64,000 nucleotides of DNA from Castellaniella defragrans. Lineage in GTDB: Bacteria > Pseudomonadota > Gammaproteobacteria > Burkholderiales > Burkholderiaceae_B. Below are positions 28,018-36,913 of this stretch, in pieces. How positions within the stretch are numbered: position 1 is the first letter of the stretch; every line of letters begins with the position of its first letter. A program made the translations under genes and the position numbers. The stretch covers positions 1-64,000 of the forward strand of contig NZ_JACHIB010000021.1 of the NCBI RefSeq assembly GCF_014203015.1, given 5' to 3'. Under the pieces are notes generated by a model. It did not search any database and was not told where the DNA came from. It saw nothing but the letters and a program-made list of their open reading frames with translations.

Positions 28018-29121
28018 ATGGATCACTGCATCAAGGGGCGCAGCGCGCTGACGCCGGAAAACCGGGAATGGACGCGCCGGGCCATCCGCGTGCTCGAAGC
28101 CGACGGCAGGCGTTCCGCCGATACGCACCTGGTCAAGCCGGACTTTCCGGGGCTGCGCGGCATCGACATCTACTTCAAGGACGAGAGCACGCACCCCACC
28201 GGCAGCCTCAAGCACCGCCTGGCGCGTTCCCTGTTCCTGTACGGCATCTGCAACGGCCGCATCCGCGAGGGCACTCTCCTGGTCGAGGCCTCCTCGGGCT
28301 CGACGGCCGTGTCGGAAGCCTATTTCGCCCGCCTGCTGGGGCTGCCCTTCGTCGCCGTGATGACGCGCTCGACGAGCCAGCAGAAGATCCAGGCGATCGA
28401 GCGCTTCGGCGGGCGCTGCCATTTCGTGGAGCACGCCCGCGAGGTCTACGGCGCGGCCCAGGCCATCGCCGACGAGGCCGGCGGCTATTACCTGGACCAG
28501 TTCACGCACGCCGAGCGGGCCACGGACTGGCGCGGCAACAACAACATCGCCGAAAGCATCTTCCGCCAGATGTCGGGCGAGCACCACGCCGTCCCGGCCT
28601 GGGTGGTCATGAGCGCCGGCACGGGCGGCACCTCGGCCACCATCGGGCGCTTCATCCGCTACCGCAACCTGGACACCCGGCTGTGCGTGGTCGACGTCGA
28701 GGGCTCGGCCTTCTACGAGGCCTGGCAGAGCGGCGACATGGACGTCACCGCGACCGGCTCGCGCATCGAGGGGATCGGGCGCCCGCGCGTCGAGCCCTCC
28801 TTCATCCCGACCGTCATCGACGAGATGATCCGCGTGCCCGACGAGGCCTCGATCGCCGCGGCGCACGTGCTGTCCGACCGCCTGTTCCGCCGCGTGGGCG
28901 GCTCGACGGGGACGAATTTCATGGGCGTGCTGTGCATGGCCTCGCTCATGCGCGAGCAGGGGCGCACCGGCTCGCTGGTCACCCTGATCTGCGACAGCGG
29001 CGACCGGTACGCCACGAGCTACTACGACGAGGGCTGGCTGCGCGCGCAGCGGCTGGACATCGGTGGCTGGCGCGCGCGCATCGAGCGCTTCCTGGACACC
29101 GGGGAAGGCTCCCTGCTGTGA
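28018..29121 (+). CDS. PLP-dependent cysteine synthase-like / L-cysteine desulfhydrase
   Basis: The protein is 367 aa, fold type II PLP family. The lysine that would bind PLP is in [17 protein letters not shown], and the phosphate-binding loop is [38 protein letters not shown] is the substrate loop. Length and these blocks resemble the Cds1 group of L-cysteine desulfhydrases rather than housekeeping cysteine synthase. It would release sulfide, ammonia and pyruvate from cysteine. Its stop overlaps the GTG start of the diguanylate cyclase gene. Confidence 0.7.
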   Translation: MDHCIKGRSALTPENREWTRRAIRVLEADGRRSADTHLVKPDFPGLRGIDIYFKDESTHPTGSLKHRLARSLFLYGICNGRIREGTLLVEASSGSTAVSEAYFARLLGLPFVAVMTRSTSQQKIQAIERFGGRCHFVEHAREVYGAAQAIADEAGGYYLDQFTHAERATDWRGNNNIAESIFRQMSGEHHAVPAWVVMSAGTGGTSATIGRFIRYRNLDTRLCVVDVEGSAFYEAWQSGDMDVTATGSRIEGIGRPRVEPSFIPTVIDEMIRVPDEASIAAAHVLSDRLFRRVGGSTGTNFMGVLCMASLMREQGRTGSLVTLICDSGDRYATSYYDEGWLRAQRLDIGGWRARIERFLDTGEGSLL

Positions 29122-30677
29122 GCCCGAGGACGGCGGCGGCCATTGCGGGCCTGCTGCTGGGAGGCCTGCAGCAGGCGCCCGCGTCGGCGGCGGCGGTCGC
29201 CGATTGCGATGGCGCGCGGCGCGTGCACCTGCGGGAATCCGTCGTCGTCAGTCCCGAGGCGCTGGCGGAATTCAGCGCCCTGCCGCCCCTGCGCGTGCTC
29301 GCGCTGGATGCGCCGCCCATGGCGCGCCGCGAGGCGGATGGACGCACCTATACCGGCATCGGCATCGACGTGTGGTGTTTCGTCGCGCTGCGGCTCGGTC
29401 TGCGTTACGTGATCGAGCCGGAACCGGGCCTGACGGTGGCGGAGAAGATCGGCCGGATCCAGGAGGGCGGCGCCGACGTCCTGGTGCCGCTGAGCCTGCA
29501 GTCCGAGCGCGCACGGCGCGGCCTGTTCACCCGGCCCTATTACGAAAGCCGCTACGCCATCATCGCCCGCAAGGGGCGGGAACTGGCGATCCACCAGATG
29601 GCAGACCTGGCGCGCTACCGGGTCGGCGTCGTGCACGGCGTCGCGTTCGAGCCCATCCTCAGGGGGCTCGTGCCGGCGGAGCGGCTGGTCGCCTACGATC
29701 AGGCCTCCAGCGACGGGATGTTCGAGGCATTGCGCGAGGGCGCGATCGACGTGGCGGTGTACAACCGGGGCATTTTCGCCGAGAAGCGCTACAGCCACGA
29801 GTATTTCGACCTGGAAGTCGTCCTGATCCTGCGCGAATACCCGCGTGCCTACCGGTTCTACTTCAGCGACACGCCCGAGCACCGGCGCCTGGTGCGGGCG
29901 TTCGATCGCTACCTCGCGGCGATGGACGTGTCGGACTCCGTCGCGCAGCACGAAGAGGGCGAGAGCCAGCTCATCGAGCGCTACGTGGCCCAGCGCAGCC
30001 AGCGGGTGCTGCTGCAGGTCGCCAGCGGCGTCGCCGTGCTGCTGGCCCTGGCGTCCTTTCTGGCCCTGCGCCGATACCGCCGCCTGTCCCGCCTGCTGGC
30101 CGAGCGCAACCAGTACATCCTGCGCCAGCAGGAGGCCCTGCGGGCCGCCAACCGGGAGCTGGAGCGGCAGAGCCAGACCGATGGCCTGACCCGGCTGGCC
30201 AACCGCCGGCATTTCGACCAGGCGCTGGCGCGCGAACACGCACGCTGGCGGCGCACGGGAGCGCCGCTGAGTCTGATGCTGCTGGACGTGGATCATTTCA
30301 AGCGCGTGAACGATCACTACGGCCATCAGGTCGGCGACGACTATCTGCGCGCCATCGCCCAGGCGCTGCGCAGCAGCGTGGTCCGGCCCGCCGACCTGAC
30401 GGCGCGCTACGGCGGCGAGGAGTTCGCCTGCCTGATGCCCGACACCGGTTCCGAGGCCGCGCGGGCCGTGGCCGAGCGCATCCGGGAGGAGGTGGCGCGG
30501 CTCGCCCTGCCGGGCGTCCCCGAGGCGGACCACGCTCCCGTGCGCCTGAGCATCGGCATCGCCACCCTGGCGGGCGGCCACGCCGGCGCCCAGGATCTGC
30601 TGGCCGCCGCCGATGCGCAGCTGTACGCCGCCAAGCGGGCGGGGCGGGATCGCGTCCACGCCGTCGTGCTGGATTGA
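29118..30677 (+). CDS. diguanylate cyclase with periplasmic solute-binding sensor domain
   Basis: The protein is 519 aa. A signal-like hydrophobic N-terminus is followed by a family-3 solute-binding-like domain (about 50-280; [38 protein letters not shown]). A single membrane helix lies near residues 295-318, then a short coiled coil and a GGDEF domain. The active site reads GGEEF, and an RPAD inhibitory site stands five residues before it, so both cyclase activity and product inhibition are expected. It probably binds a small periplasmic ligand and makes cyclic di-GMP. The GTG start overlaps the upstream stop (GTGA) with GGGGAAGG upstream, implying coupling to the desulfhydrase gene. Confidence 0.85.
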   Translation: MSPRTAAAIAGLLLGGLQQAPASAAAVADCDGARRVHLRESVVVSPEALAEFSALPPLRVLALDAPPMARREADGRTYTGIGIDVWCFVALRLGLRYVIEPEPGLTVAEKIGRIQEGGADVLVPLSLQSERARRGLFTRPYYESRYAIIARKGRELAIHQMADLARYRVGVVHGVAFEPILRGLVPAERLVAYDQASSDGMFEALREGAIDVAVYNRGIFAEKRYSHEYFDLEVVLILREYPRAYRFYFSDTPEHRRLVRAFDRYLAAMDVSDSVAQHEEGESQLIERYVAQRSQRVLLQVASGVAVLLALASFLALRRYRRLSRLLAERNQYILRQQEALRAANRELERQSQTDGLTRLANRRHFDQALAREHARWRRTGAPLSLMLLDVDHFKRVNDHYGHQVGDDYLRAIAQALRSSVVRPADLTARYGGEEFACLMPDTGSEAARAVAERIREEVARLALPGVPEADHAPVRLSIGIATLAGGHAGAQDLLAAADAQLYAAKRAGRDRVHAVVLD

Positions 30678-30706
30678 GCATTCGGTACAATGCCGCATCG
30701 CATCGC

Positions 30707-30747
30707 GCCCGAGTGGTGAAATCGGTAGACACAAGGGACTTAAAATC
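30707..30747 (+). pseudogene. 5' half of a tRNA-Leu(UAA) gene, intronless
   Basis: The first 35 nt (GCCCGAGTGGTGAAATCGGT onward, up to GGGACTT) are identical to exon 1 of the complete tRNA-Leu at 30910. Here the sequence continues straight into AAAATC of the anticodon arm with no intron, and then leaves tRNA sequence at about 30748 (TGTTTTGTC). The 3' half is missing, so it cannot make a tRNA. It could be the original chromosomal gene broken by an insertion, or a recombination scar. Confidence 0.85.
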
Positions 30748-30909
30748 TGTTTTGTCAAGTCCTTCCTGCTAGAACTGCCGAGCCAGAAGGTCAATAGTGA
30801 CAACGGTTTGCGGGCATCCGAGCTGTAGCTTTGCAGCTAGGCTTGACGGCCAGGGGCCAGCTAGGCGCCAGTAGATGGAGGTAGGTGTTTTCAGTGTGTT
30901 GAGCACTAC

Positions 30910-31226
30910 GCCCGAGTGGTGAAATCGGTAGACACAAGGGACTTGAACAATTTGAGCCTTCGGGGGGAAACGCCCGAAGTGAAGCCCGTCAAAGTCGGCG
31001 AACGCCCTGGATGCTTTTGCATCCGAGCCAACGCCGAGCCAAGCCCAAGCTACAGCTTGGGAAGGTGTAGAGAGCAGACGGCGGGCACCTACGGCCGCAA
31101 GGCTATGGTGAAGGCGTGCTCCAGACCACGAACGCCCTGCGTTGAGCAGGGCGGCGGCGAAAGTCGAAGTGGTAAGAAAATCCCTCGCCGAAAGGCGTGC
31201 CGGTTCGATTCCGGCCTCGGGCACCA
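30910..31226 (+). tRNA. tRNA-Leu (UAA) interrupted by a group I intron
   Basis: Exons 30910-30944 and 31177-31226 join to an 85-nt class II tRNA with encoded CCA. The acceptor stem is GCCCGAG paired with CTCGGGC, discriminator A73. The anticodon arm is AGGGA-CTTAAAA-TCCCT with anticodon TAA, the variable arm is CGCCGAAAGGCG, and the T arm contains GTTCGATTC. The interruption is between U34 and A35 of the anticodon. The 3' end abuts the ICE and is the likely attachment site. Confidence 0.93.
30945..31176 (+). ncRNA. group I self-splicing intron (IC3-like) in tRNA-Leu(UAA)
   Basis: The 232-nt insertion follows a U (end of exon 1) and ends in G (GGTAAG, then exon AAAATCCC), as group I introns require. 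It begins GAACAATTTGAGCCTTC and contains GAGCCAAGCC, GGGAAGGTGTAGAGA and AGACGG blocks. From memory these match the start and the conserved core (P, Q, R, S elements) of the cyanobacterial tRNA-Leu(UAA) intron, which sits at the same position. No endonuclease gene fits within it. I have not folded the structure, but the exact exon reconstruction makes the call strong. Confidence 0.88.
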
Positions 31227-31231
31227 ATCCA

Positions 31232-31264
31232 AAGCCGCCCCTGTTCACGCAGGGGCGGCTTTTC
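31232..31264. terminator. bidirectional terminator between tRNA-Leu and the trb operon
   Basis: AAGCCGCCCCTG and CAGGGGCGGCTT form a 12-bp perfect stem with loop TTCACG. T or A runs on either side make it usable from both strands. The stop codon of the DUF2274 gene lies in the loop, so the terminator overlaps the end of that coding region. Confidence 0.85.
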
Positions 31265-31487
31265 CGTTCTTGGGCTGTGTGCGCTTGAATCCCCGATCCC
31301 CCACCATGAACGCCTCCAGCATGTGCGGGATCAGCGTCACGGCATCGACCGCCTCGCCATACGCCTGCGCGTGCAGCGCGGCGTAGCGATCGAGGTCTGC
31401 TTTCAGGCTGGCCGGACACGCGAAGGTCAGCTTGACGTTCTCGGTCTTGGGCAGCGGCCCGAGCCGCAGCTTCTTGGTCGTGCTCAT
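31245..31487 (-). CDS. DUF2274 family protein of conjugative elements
   Basis: The 80-aa small soluble protein contains VKLTFACPASLKADLDRYAALHA and DAVTLIPHMLEAFMVGDRGF, the DUF2274 pattern regularly found after trbI in ICEs. The first segment resembles a ribbon-helix-helix DNA-binding motif. It is the last gene of the trb operon. Its start overlaps the trbI stop by 4 nt and its stop lies in a terminator loop. Function unknown. Confidence 0.8.
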   Translation of the reverse strand: MSTTKKLRLGPLPKTENVKLTFACPASLKADLDRYAALHAQAYGEAVDAVTLIPHMLEAFMVGDRGFKRTQPKNGKAAPA

Positions 31488-32770
31488 TGCGAAGCTCCCC
31501 GATTGAAGAACAGCGGCTGGTACGGCCGCAGCACCAGATCCCGGTTGACGATGATCCGCACGGGCAGGCCAGGCCGCTCGGTCAGCGTCGGCTGGATGTT
31601 CATGTTGCGTCGGGTGATCTCCTGGCCGACCTGATTGATGCTGTCCTGGGCGCTGTCACGCCCGGCAATGACGATGCGGTTGCCGTCCTGGCGGTTCTCT
31701 GGCGCGGCCAGCTCTGCGCCGACGCCCAGCAGCGTCGTCAGCACCGCACCGGCAAAGATGCGGTTCCAGTGCCAGTCCACGTCATCCTCCAAGCCCGCGT
31801 AGCCGGCCGGGTCGGTGCCGACAAGGTTGTCGAGCGTCAGCGAGGACGTGTCGGGCAGGATGATCCGATTCCACACCACCTGCACGCGGCTCTGTCCGTA
31901 GCTGACCTGGCTGTTGTAGCGCCCGAGGATGCGCGACCCCTGCGGAATCAGCAGGAACTTGCCGGTGGCTGTGTCATAGACCGGCTCCGTCACAGTGCCG
32001 ATCACGTCGCCCGGCAAGTCCGACTTGATGCCTGTCACCAGCGCGCCGGCGATCACCGTTCCGGCCATCACCTGATAAGGCGACGCGGGCAGCGCCAGAT
32101 TGCCGGAATTGCGGGTTTCCGTAGAACCGGCTTTCAGGAACGCCTCTTTCTGGTCTTGCCGGTTCTGCACGGTCGTCGGGTCGGCGGGCTGGGCCGCCGT
32201 CGAGGCAGGCCCGGCAGCGAGAGGATCAAAGGCCGCAAGTGTGTTTGCAACACCAGGCGCACCCGGCGCAGCTTGCGCAACCGTGGCGGCGGCTTGGCCC
32301 TGGCCGCCCGAGCGGAAGAACACCGACGAGGCCGCCGCCGCGTCCGCCTCCTTGCGCAAGGCATCTTCGGGATCATGGCCTGGCGGCGAATAGCCCGGCG
32401 TCACCGGCTGCTGCGAAGCGACGATGGCCGGGCCAAGGTCGCCGGGCAGCGGCGGCCCCAGCTCGGGCACATCGGGCGGCAAGGCTGGTGGCAGCTTCGA
32501 GTAGTCCGTCGGCAGCGCATCCAGCCCTTCGGACTTCGAGACGCGATCGACGTTGTAAAGCTCGGTTTGCTCGCCCGCACTGCGTCGCTGCGGTTGTAGC
32601 GACCAGATCGTGGCCCCAAGGACGGCGACCGACAGGCCGCCGACGAGGATGGCCAGCGTGCGCCGGTTCAGGCGAGTGACCGGGCGCGGCTGGGCGCGCA
32701 GCGCCACCGCTTCCGGCGCGACCTTGCCTGCCTGCGGCGTGGCGAGGTCGGGGGTGTCGTCCTGGCTCAT
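31484..32770 (-). CDS. trbI: conjugal transfer protein TrbI (VirB10-like)
   Basis: The protein is 428 aa. A short cytoplasmic N-terminus is followed by one membrane helix (TLAILVGGLSVAVLGATIW, about 35-55), a proline-rich periplasmic stretch and the conserved C-terminal TrbI domain (GTVTEPVYDTATGKFLLIPQG, QVVWNRIILPDTSSLTLD). VirB10-like proteins span the envelope and gate the outer-membrane core of type IV secretion. It starts 2 nt after trbG ends. Confidence 0.92.
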   Translation of the reverse strand: MSQDDTPDLATPQAGKVAPEAVALRAQPRPVTRLNRRTLAILVGGLSVAVLGATIWSLQPQRRSAGEQTELYNVDRVSKSEGLDALPTDYSKLPPALPPDVPELGPPLPGDLGPAIVASQQPVTPGYSPPGHDPEDALRKEADAAAASSVFFRSGGQGQAAATVAQAAPGAPGVANTLAAFDPLAAGPASTAAQPADPTTVQNRQDQKEAFLKAGSTETRNSGNLALPASPYQVMAGTVIAGALVTGIKSDLPGDVIGTVTEPVYDTATGKFLLIPQGSRILGRYNSQVSYGQSRVQVVWNRIILPDTSSLTLDNLVGTDPAGYAGLEDDVDWHWNRIFAGAVLTTLLGVGAELAAPENRQDGNRIVIAGRDSAQDSINQVGQEITRRNMNIQPTLTERPGLPVRIIVNRDLVLRPYQPLFFNRGASQ

Positions 32771-32772
32771 GG

Positions 32773-33765
32773 TCAGTTCCTCCGCGCAACGCCGTCCGTG
32801 CGCTCAATTCGCACCACGTCGCCCTTGTCCCCGCCCAGGCGCAGTTCGGCGGCACCGAACAGCCGATCCACGATGTAGTACGGCGAACGGAAGCGGTAGT
32901 TGACCAGTTGCCCGTCGCCTTCCGGCCCGATCACGAACAGCGGCGGCAGCTCGCCTTGCGCGATGCCGGCGGGGAACTGGATATAGACCTTCTGCCCGTC
33001 GTCGAAGGCGCGTAGCGGCTTCCACGGCGGGTTGCTACCGCTGACCGCGTAGCGGAAGCGCAGGTTTTCCAGCGACAAGCCGGAGTCCACCGGCGCGGCG
33101 GCGCTGGCCGCCTGCGCCTGGCGCTGCAAGGCCAGCATCCGGTCACGCGGATACTCCCAAGAAGCCGACGCCATCCACGTCTTTTCCGTCGAAGCCAACT
33201 CCAGCAGGTACGTCCTGCGGTTGGTGGTGATGACGAGATTGGTCTTGAGGCCCGAGCGGATCGGCTTGACCAGCACATTGACGCGCAGGTCAGCACCGCT
33301 GCCGCTCGACGTATCGCCCACGATCCAGCGCACGGTATCACCAGCGGCCACCGTCACCAGCTCCTCGCCCGGCTGGAGCGAAATCACGGTCACGCGGCCC
33401 ACGGCTGCATAGACTTGGTAGAGCGCGCCATCGGTGAACGGCCACACCTGAATCGCGTTGACGTATCCCTCGCGCGTGGGTGCGACGCGCGCCTCGGCAT
33501 TGGCCCGTGAGACGCGCACCTTCTCGTCGGCTGGTTCCGGCGTGGGCTTGGTGTCCTCGGCTTCGGGCAATGGCTTCAACTGCGCCGGCATCGGCAGCAC
33601 CTCGGGCACCGCCACCACCTCCACCGGCGCGGGTGGCTCGGGTAGCGGCTGGGCCTGCACCGGCTCATCGAGCGAGATGGTCGGCGGTGGCTTGCCCTGC
33701 GTGGCGCAGCCCGCCAGGGCAAGCAAGATCACCGGCAAGGCGGATTTACGGAAAAGATCATTCAT
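32773..33765 (-). CDS. trbG: conjugal transfer lipoprotein TrbG (VirB9-like)
   Basis: The 330-aa protein begins with a lipoprotein signal (LPVILLALAGC, lipobox LAGC). A proline-rich linker and the VirB9/TrbG/CagX domain follow, with ITTNRRTYLLEL and the C-terminal YRFRSPYYIVDRLFGAAEL. It forms the outer-membrane ring of the transfer channel with TrbI. AAGGAG supports the start at 33765, and the longer frame to 34605 merely reads through trbF. It overlaps trbF by 4 nt. Confidence 0.92.
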   Translation of the reverse strand: MNDLFRKSALPVILLALAGCATQGKPPPTISLDEPVQAQPLPEPPAPVEVVAVPEVLPMPAQLKPLPEAEDTKPTPEPADEKVRVSRANAEARVAPTREGYVNAIQVWPFTDGALYQVYAAVGRVTVISLQPGEELVTVAAGDTVRWIVGDTSSGSGADLRVNVLVKPIRSGLKTNLVITTNRRTYLLELASTEKTWMASASWEYPRDRMLALQRQAQAASAAAPVDSGLSLENLRFRYAVSGSNPPWKPLRAFDDGQKVYIQFPAGIAQGELPPLFVIGPEGDGQLVNYRFRSPYYIVDRLFGAAELRLGGDKGDVVRIERTDGVARRN

Positions 33766-34466
33766 GGCTTGGCTCCTTCGGAAGAATCCAGTTCGCGGCT
33801 CCACGACAGGCCGTTGACGTAGATGCCCAGGGGGTTCTTGCGCAGGCGTTCTTCGGTGCGCGGCGGCTGGAGCACGATGGACACCACGGCCGTCCACCGC
33901 TCTAAGCCCGCCGCGGCGCCGTTGACGTAGCGGCGTTCCGTCCAGCGCACGTTGAAAGACGTGTCGCTGGCGCGCACGACGCTGGTGATCTGTACCGTCA
34001 CCGACTCCTTGCCGATGCGCGCGAACGGGTCGTTGACCCGCGCGTAGTCGTTGAGCACGGCCGCGCCCTTGTCGGTCGTGTAGTCGTAGGCGTCCAGCCA
34101 GTTCTGGCGGACGACGATGGGGTCGATGGACAGCGAGCGCACCAGCGTCACGAAGCGCGCGATGTGGTGCGCGGTCTGCGCATCGTTGGGCCGGTACGGC
34201 GTGGCGGCTTCGCCCACGGCGCGCACCTGGCCAGCGTTGTCCACCTCCACGACGTAGGGCGTCACGAAGGACTGCGCCGAGCGCCACACCAGGCCGCCAG
34301 CCATCAGCAACGCGAGCGTCAGGCAGCCGAAGGCCATGAGGCGCCAGTTCTTCGCCTGCACGCGCGGCGAGCCGATGCGCTCGTCCCACACCTGGCCGGC
34401 AGCTTGGTACGGCGTGGCAGGCTGCGGCGTGTCGGCATAGCGCACCTGCGGTTTCTTGAATCGCAT
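33762..34466 (-). CDS. trbF: conjugal transfer protein TrbF (VirB8-like)
   Basis: The 234-aa protein has one N-terminal membrane helix (LMAFGCLTLALLMAGGLVW, about 42-60) and a periplasmic VirB8-like domain containing TPYVVEVDNAGQVRAVGEA and RARVNDPFARIG-type segments. It is an inner-membrane assembly factor of the mating channel. It lies 12 nt after trbL and overlaps trbG. Confidence 0.9.
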   Translation of the reverse strand: MRFKKPQVRYADTPQPATPYQAAGQVWDERIGSPRVQAKNWRLMAFGCLTLALLMAGGLVWRSAQSFVTPYVVEVDNAGQVRAVGEAATPYRPNDAQTAHHIARFVTLVRSLSIDPIVVRQNWLDAYDYTTDKGAAVLNDYARVNDPFARIGKESVTVQITSVVRASDTSFNVRWTERRYVNGAAAGLERWTAVVSIVLQPPRTEERLRKNPLGIYVNGLSWSRELDSSEGAKP

Positions 34467-34478
34467 GGTCAGTTCTCC

Positions 34479-35858
34479 TTATGAATCGGAATCGCGCAGG
34501 CTCGGCCCCTGGCCGGAGCCGCCGCCATCGCCACCGCGTAGCGTGTGGGCGGTGGTGGTCGCGGCATGGGTGAGTTGCTGGCGGCGATGCAGGCGTTTGG
34601 CCCAAGCGGGCTGTTCCTGTTTCTGTGCGGTAGCGGCGCTGGCTGCGGCCTCGCCTGCGCCACCCTGACCGGATGCCGCACTGCCATCGGCAGCAGCGCC
34701 ATTCCAGCCAGCGCGGAAGGGAGCGGCCATGCGCTGCCCGGCAGCGGAGGCGCGGGATGCCGCGCCTCGCCCGGCTGCCTGCGCGCCGGTCTTGGCGACG
34801 TTGCCTAGGCCTGCCATTGCGCCTTTCGCACCACCGCCTGCGGCGGCGGAGCCAGCCTGGAACGCCGATTTCGCACTGCCAGCCGCCGACGTGGCCGCAC
34901 GCGCACCAGCGCCGGCCAGCTTGGCGGCAGCCGGTGCCATGCGCGCGCCAGCGGCCACGGCACCGCCTACGCCCGTCGCGGCAGCGCCGATGGCGACGGC
35001 CGTGCCGGCAGCGCCGACAGCAGCACCGGCCATCGCACCCGCGCCGAGCTGCGGCGCACCGGACACAAGGCCCGTGGCGATGCCAGGGCCGAAGATCCCC
35101 AGCGCCAGCAAGGTGAGCGAGGCCAGCATGATGACCAGTGCGTGGTCGAGCGACGGCTCATCGGGATGGACTTGGAACTGAGTGAACAGGCCCGAGCCGA
35201 TACCGACGATCACGGCCAGCACCAGCACCTTGACGCCGGAGGCCACCACGTTGCCCAAGACCTTTTCGGCCAGGAACGAGGTCTTGTTCCAAAGCGCGAA
35301 CGGCACCAGCACGAAGCCCGCGAGCGTGGTCAGCTTGAACTCGATCAGCGTGATGAATAGCTGGATCGCCAGCACGAAGAAGCAGAGCACCACGACCAGC
35401 CAGGCGAGGAACAACACCAAGATGGCATCGAGGTTCAAGAACACCTCGGGAAATCCCATCATGTCGTCGAGCTGGAGGAAGATCGGCCCGCCCGCGTCAA
35501 GGCCGGTTTTCGCCAGCCGGCCCGGCTGCAAGAAGTTCTCCATCGTGATGGCAGAGCCGGTGGCGGTGATGCCCAATCCCGCGAACGAGCGGAAGACGAT
35601 GCTCGCCAGCCAGTTGAAGTTGTTGATGATGTAGGCGAAGGCGCCGACGTACAGCACCTTGCGCAGCAGCTTGGCGATCACGTCCTCGCCCTGGCCGGTG
35701 GCGTGGCTCATGGCCCAATACAGGCCGGCGATCGTCATGTCGATGACGATCAGCGTGGCCGTGAGGAACGCCACTTCGCCCCGCAGCAGCCCGAAACCCG
35801 AGTCGATGTAGGCGGAGAAGGTGTTGAGGAACTGGTCGATGATGGTCACGTCATTCAT
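34479..35858 (-). CDS. trbL: conjugal transfer protein TrbL (VirB6-like)
   Basis: The 459-aa polytopic membrane protein has about five or six helices within residues 25-280, including GLLRGEVAFLTATLIVIDMT and WLVVVLCFFVLAIQLFITLI. The C-terminal third is a low-complexity Ala/Gly/Ser-rich tail ending in a hydrophilic segment. VirB6/TrbL proteins form part of the inner-membrane channel. It overlaps the upstream lipoprotein gene by 4 nt. Confidence 0.9.
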   Translation of the reverse strand: MNDVTIIDQFLNTFSAYIDSGFGLLRGEVAFLTATLIVIDMTIAGLYWAMSHATGQGEDVIAKLLRKVLYVGAFAYIINNFNWLASIVFRSFAGLGITATGSAITMENFLQPGRLAKTGLDAGGPIFLQLDDMMGFPEVFLNLDAILVLFLAWLVVVLCFFVLAIQLFITLIEFKLTTLAGFVLVPFALWNKTSFLAEKVLGNVVASGVKVLVLAVIVGIGSGLFTQFQVHPDEPSLDHALVIMLASLTLLALGIFGPGIATGLVSGAPQLGAGAMAGAAVGAAGTAVAIGAAATGVGGAVAAGARMAPAAAKLAGAGARAATSAAGSAKSAFQAGSAAAGGGAKGAMAGLGNVAKTGAQAAGRGAASRASAAGQRMAAPFRAGWNGAAADGSAASGQGGAGEAAASAATAQKQEQPAWAKRLHRRQQLTHAATTTAHTLRGGDGGGSGQGPSLRDSDS

Positions 35859-36175
35859 GGCGTGCCCTCCGGTTCGGTCGGCGGTGCCGGCGCTACGCCA
35901 TCGGCTGGCTCATCGAAGCTCGGTGGGATCGACGGCAGGTCGGCCAGCGTCTGGTATTCATCTGGCCCGGCCTCGCCGGAAAAGAAGCGCCGTCGGAAGG
36001 CTTCGGCGGCGGCGCGACAAGCGTCCTCGCCCGTGGCCTGCCGGTCGGCCGCGCATTGCGCGCGCAATGCCTTGAGCCGCATGGGATCGGCGGCCAGGGC
36101 ATCGACATGGTGGTCGGCCGGCTGCTCGCCGCAAGCGGCCAGCAGCACGACACCAAGGGCGAGGACGCATCGCAT
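35855..36175 (-). CDS. TrbK-type entry exclusion lipoprotein
   Basis: The 106-aa protein has a lipoprotein signal (VLALGVVLLAAC). The mature part contains LAADPMRLKALRAQCAADR and CRAAAEAFRRRF, closely resembling the EexN-like protein at 43790-44068 in this element. Position between trbJ and trbL matches trbK of P-type systems, whose product blocks redundant conjugation into cells that already carry the element. The C-terminus is proline- and glutamate-rich. Confidence 0.7.
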   Translation of the reverse strand: MRCVLALGVVLLAACGEQPADHHVDALAADPMRLKALRAQCAADRQATGEDACRAAAEAFRRRFFSGEAGPDEYQTLADLPSIPPSFDEPADGVAPAPPTEPEGTP

Positions 36176-36187
36176 GGCGGCCTCCCG

Positions 36188-36913
36188 TCAGTTGCCGTAG
36201 AAATCCACGCGCTGCGGCGTGTACTGCGTGCCATCGCCCAGGAAACGTCGCCGCACCTCGCGGGCGCGCTCGGTGGCCGCCGCCTGCCGCGCCAGTTCCA
36301 GCGAGGCCGCACGATCCTGCGTGATCTGGAGCCGTTGCGACTGGATCGACTGCTTGGCCTGCAATGCCAGCAACTGGTTCATGGCCTGCATGGCTTGCAA
36401 CGCACCTTGAGCCGACTGGCTCTTGCCCACGAGATCGGCCAGCACGCTTTCGTCTTCGCCCAGGTTCTGCGACACCTGGGCCTGCATCTGCATCGTGGTC
36501 TGCAAGCCGTTGAGGGTGTTCTTCCAACGCTCCTGCGCGTCGCGGTACATCTGGTCGCCGCTCACCGTGGCGGCGTACTGCTCGGGATACAGGCGCGCGA
36601 ACTCCCGATCCAGATTCGTCACGTCGTAGGCCAAGCCGCGAGCCTGGGCGATCAGCCGCTCGGTCGTCGCCAGATTGGCGCGCAACTGGCCGACCACGCT
36701 GGACGGCAGGCTGGCGAGGTTGCGCGCCTGGTTCATCAGCATCTGCGCTTCGTTCTGAAGCTGCTGGATCTGGTTGTTGATCTGCTCCAGCGTGCGGATT
36801 GCAGTCAGCGTGTTCTGCACGAGGTTCGTGGGGTCGATCACCACCCATTGCGCATGGGCGGTGGCAGTGCAAAGCATGGCCGCGATGGCGGCGGCGATAA
36901 GGCGCTTCTTCAT
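36188..36913 (-). CDS. trbJ: conjugal transfer protein TrbJ (VirB5-like)
   Basis: The 241-aa protein has a cleavable signal peptide (LIAAAIAAMLCTATAHA) and a long helical coiled-coil body (TLEQINNQIQQLQNEAQMLM), as in VirB5/TrbJ pilus-tip or adhesin proteins. It overlaps trbE by 4 nt and lies 12 nt upstream of the TrbK-like gene. Confidence 0.9.
   Translation of the reverse strand: MKKRLIAAAIAAMLCTATAHAQWVVIDPTNLVQNTLTAIRTLEQINNQIQQLQNEAQMLMNQARNLASLPSSVVGQLRANLATTERLIAQARGLAYDVTNLDREFARLYPEQYAATVSGDQMYRDAQERWKNTLNGLQTTMQMQAQVSQNLGEDESVLADLVGKSQSAQGALQAMQAMNQLLALQAKQSIQSQRLQITQDRAASLELARQAAATERAREVRRRFLGDGTQYTPQRVDFYGN

Noticed and set aside
30769-31419. 216-aa minus-strand ORF across tRNA-Leu
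   Set aside because: It lies antisense to the half tRNA spacer, intron and tRNA; the reading frame is fortuitous.
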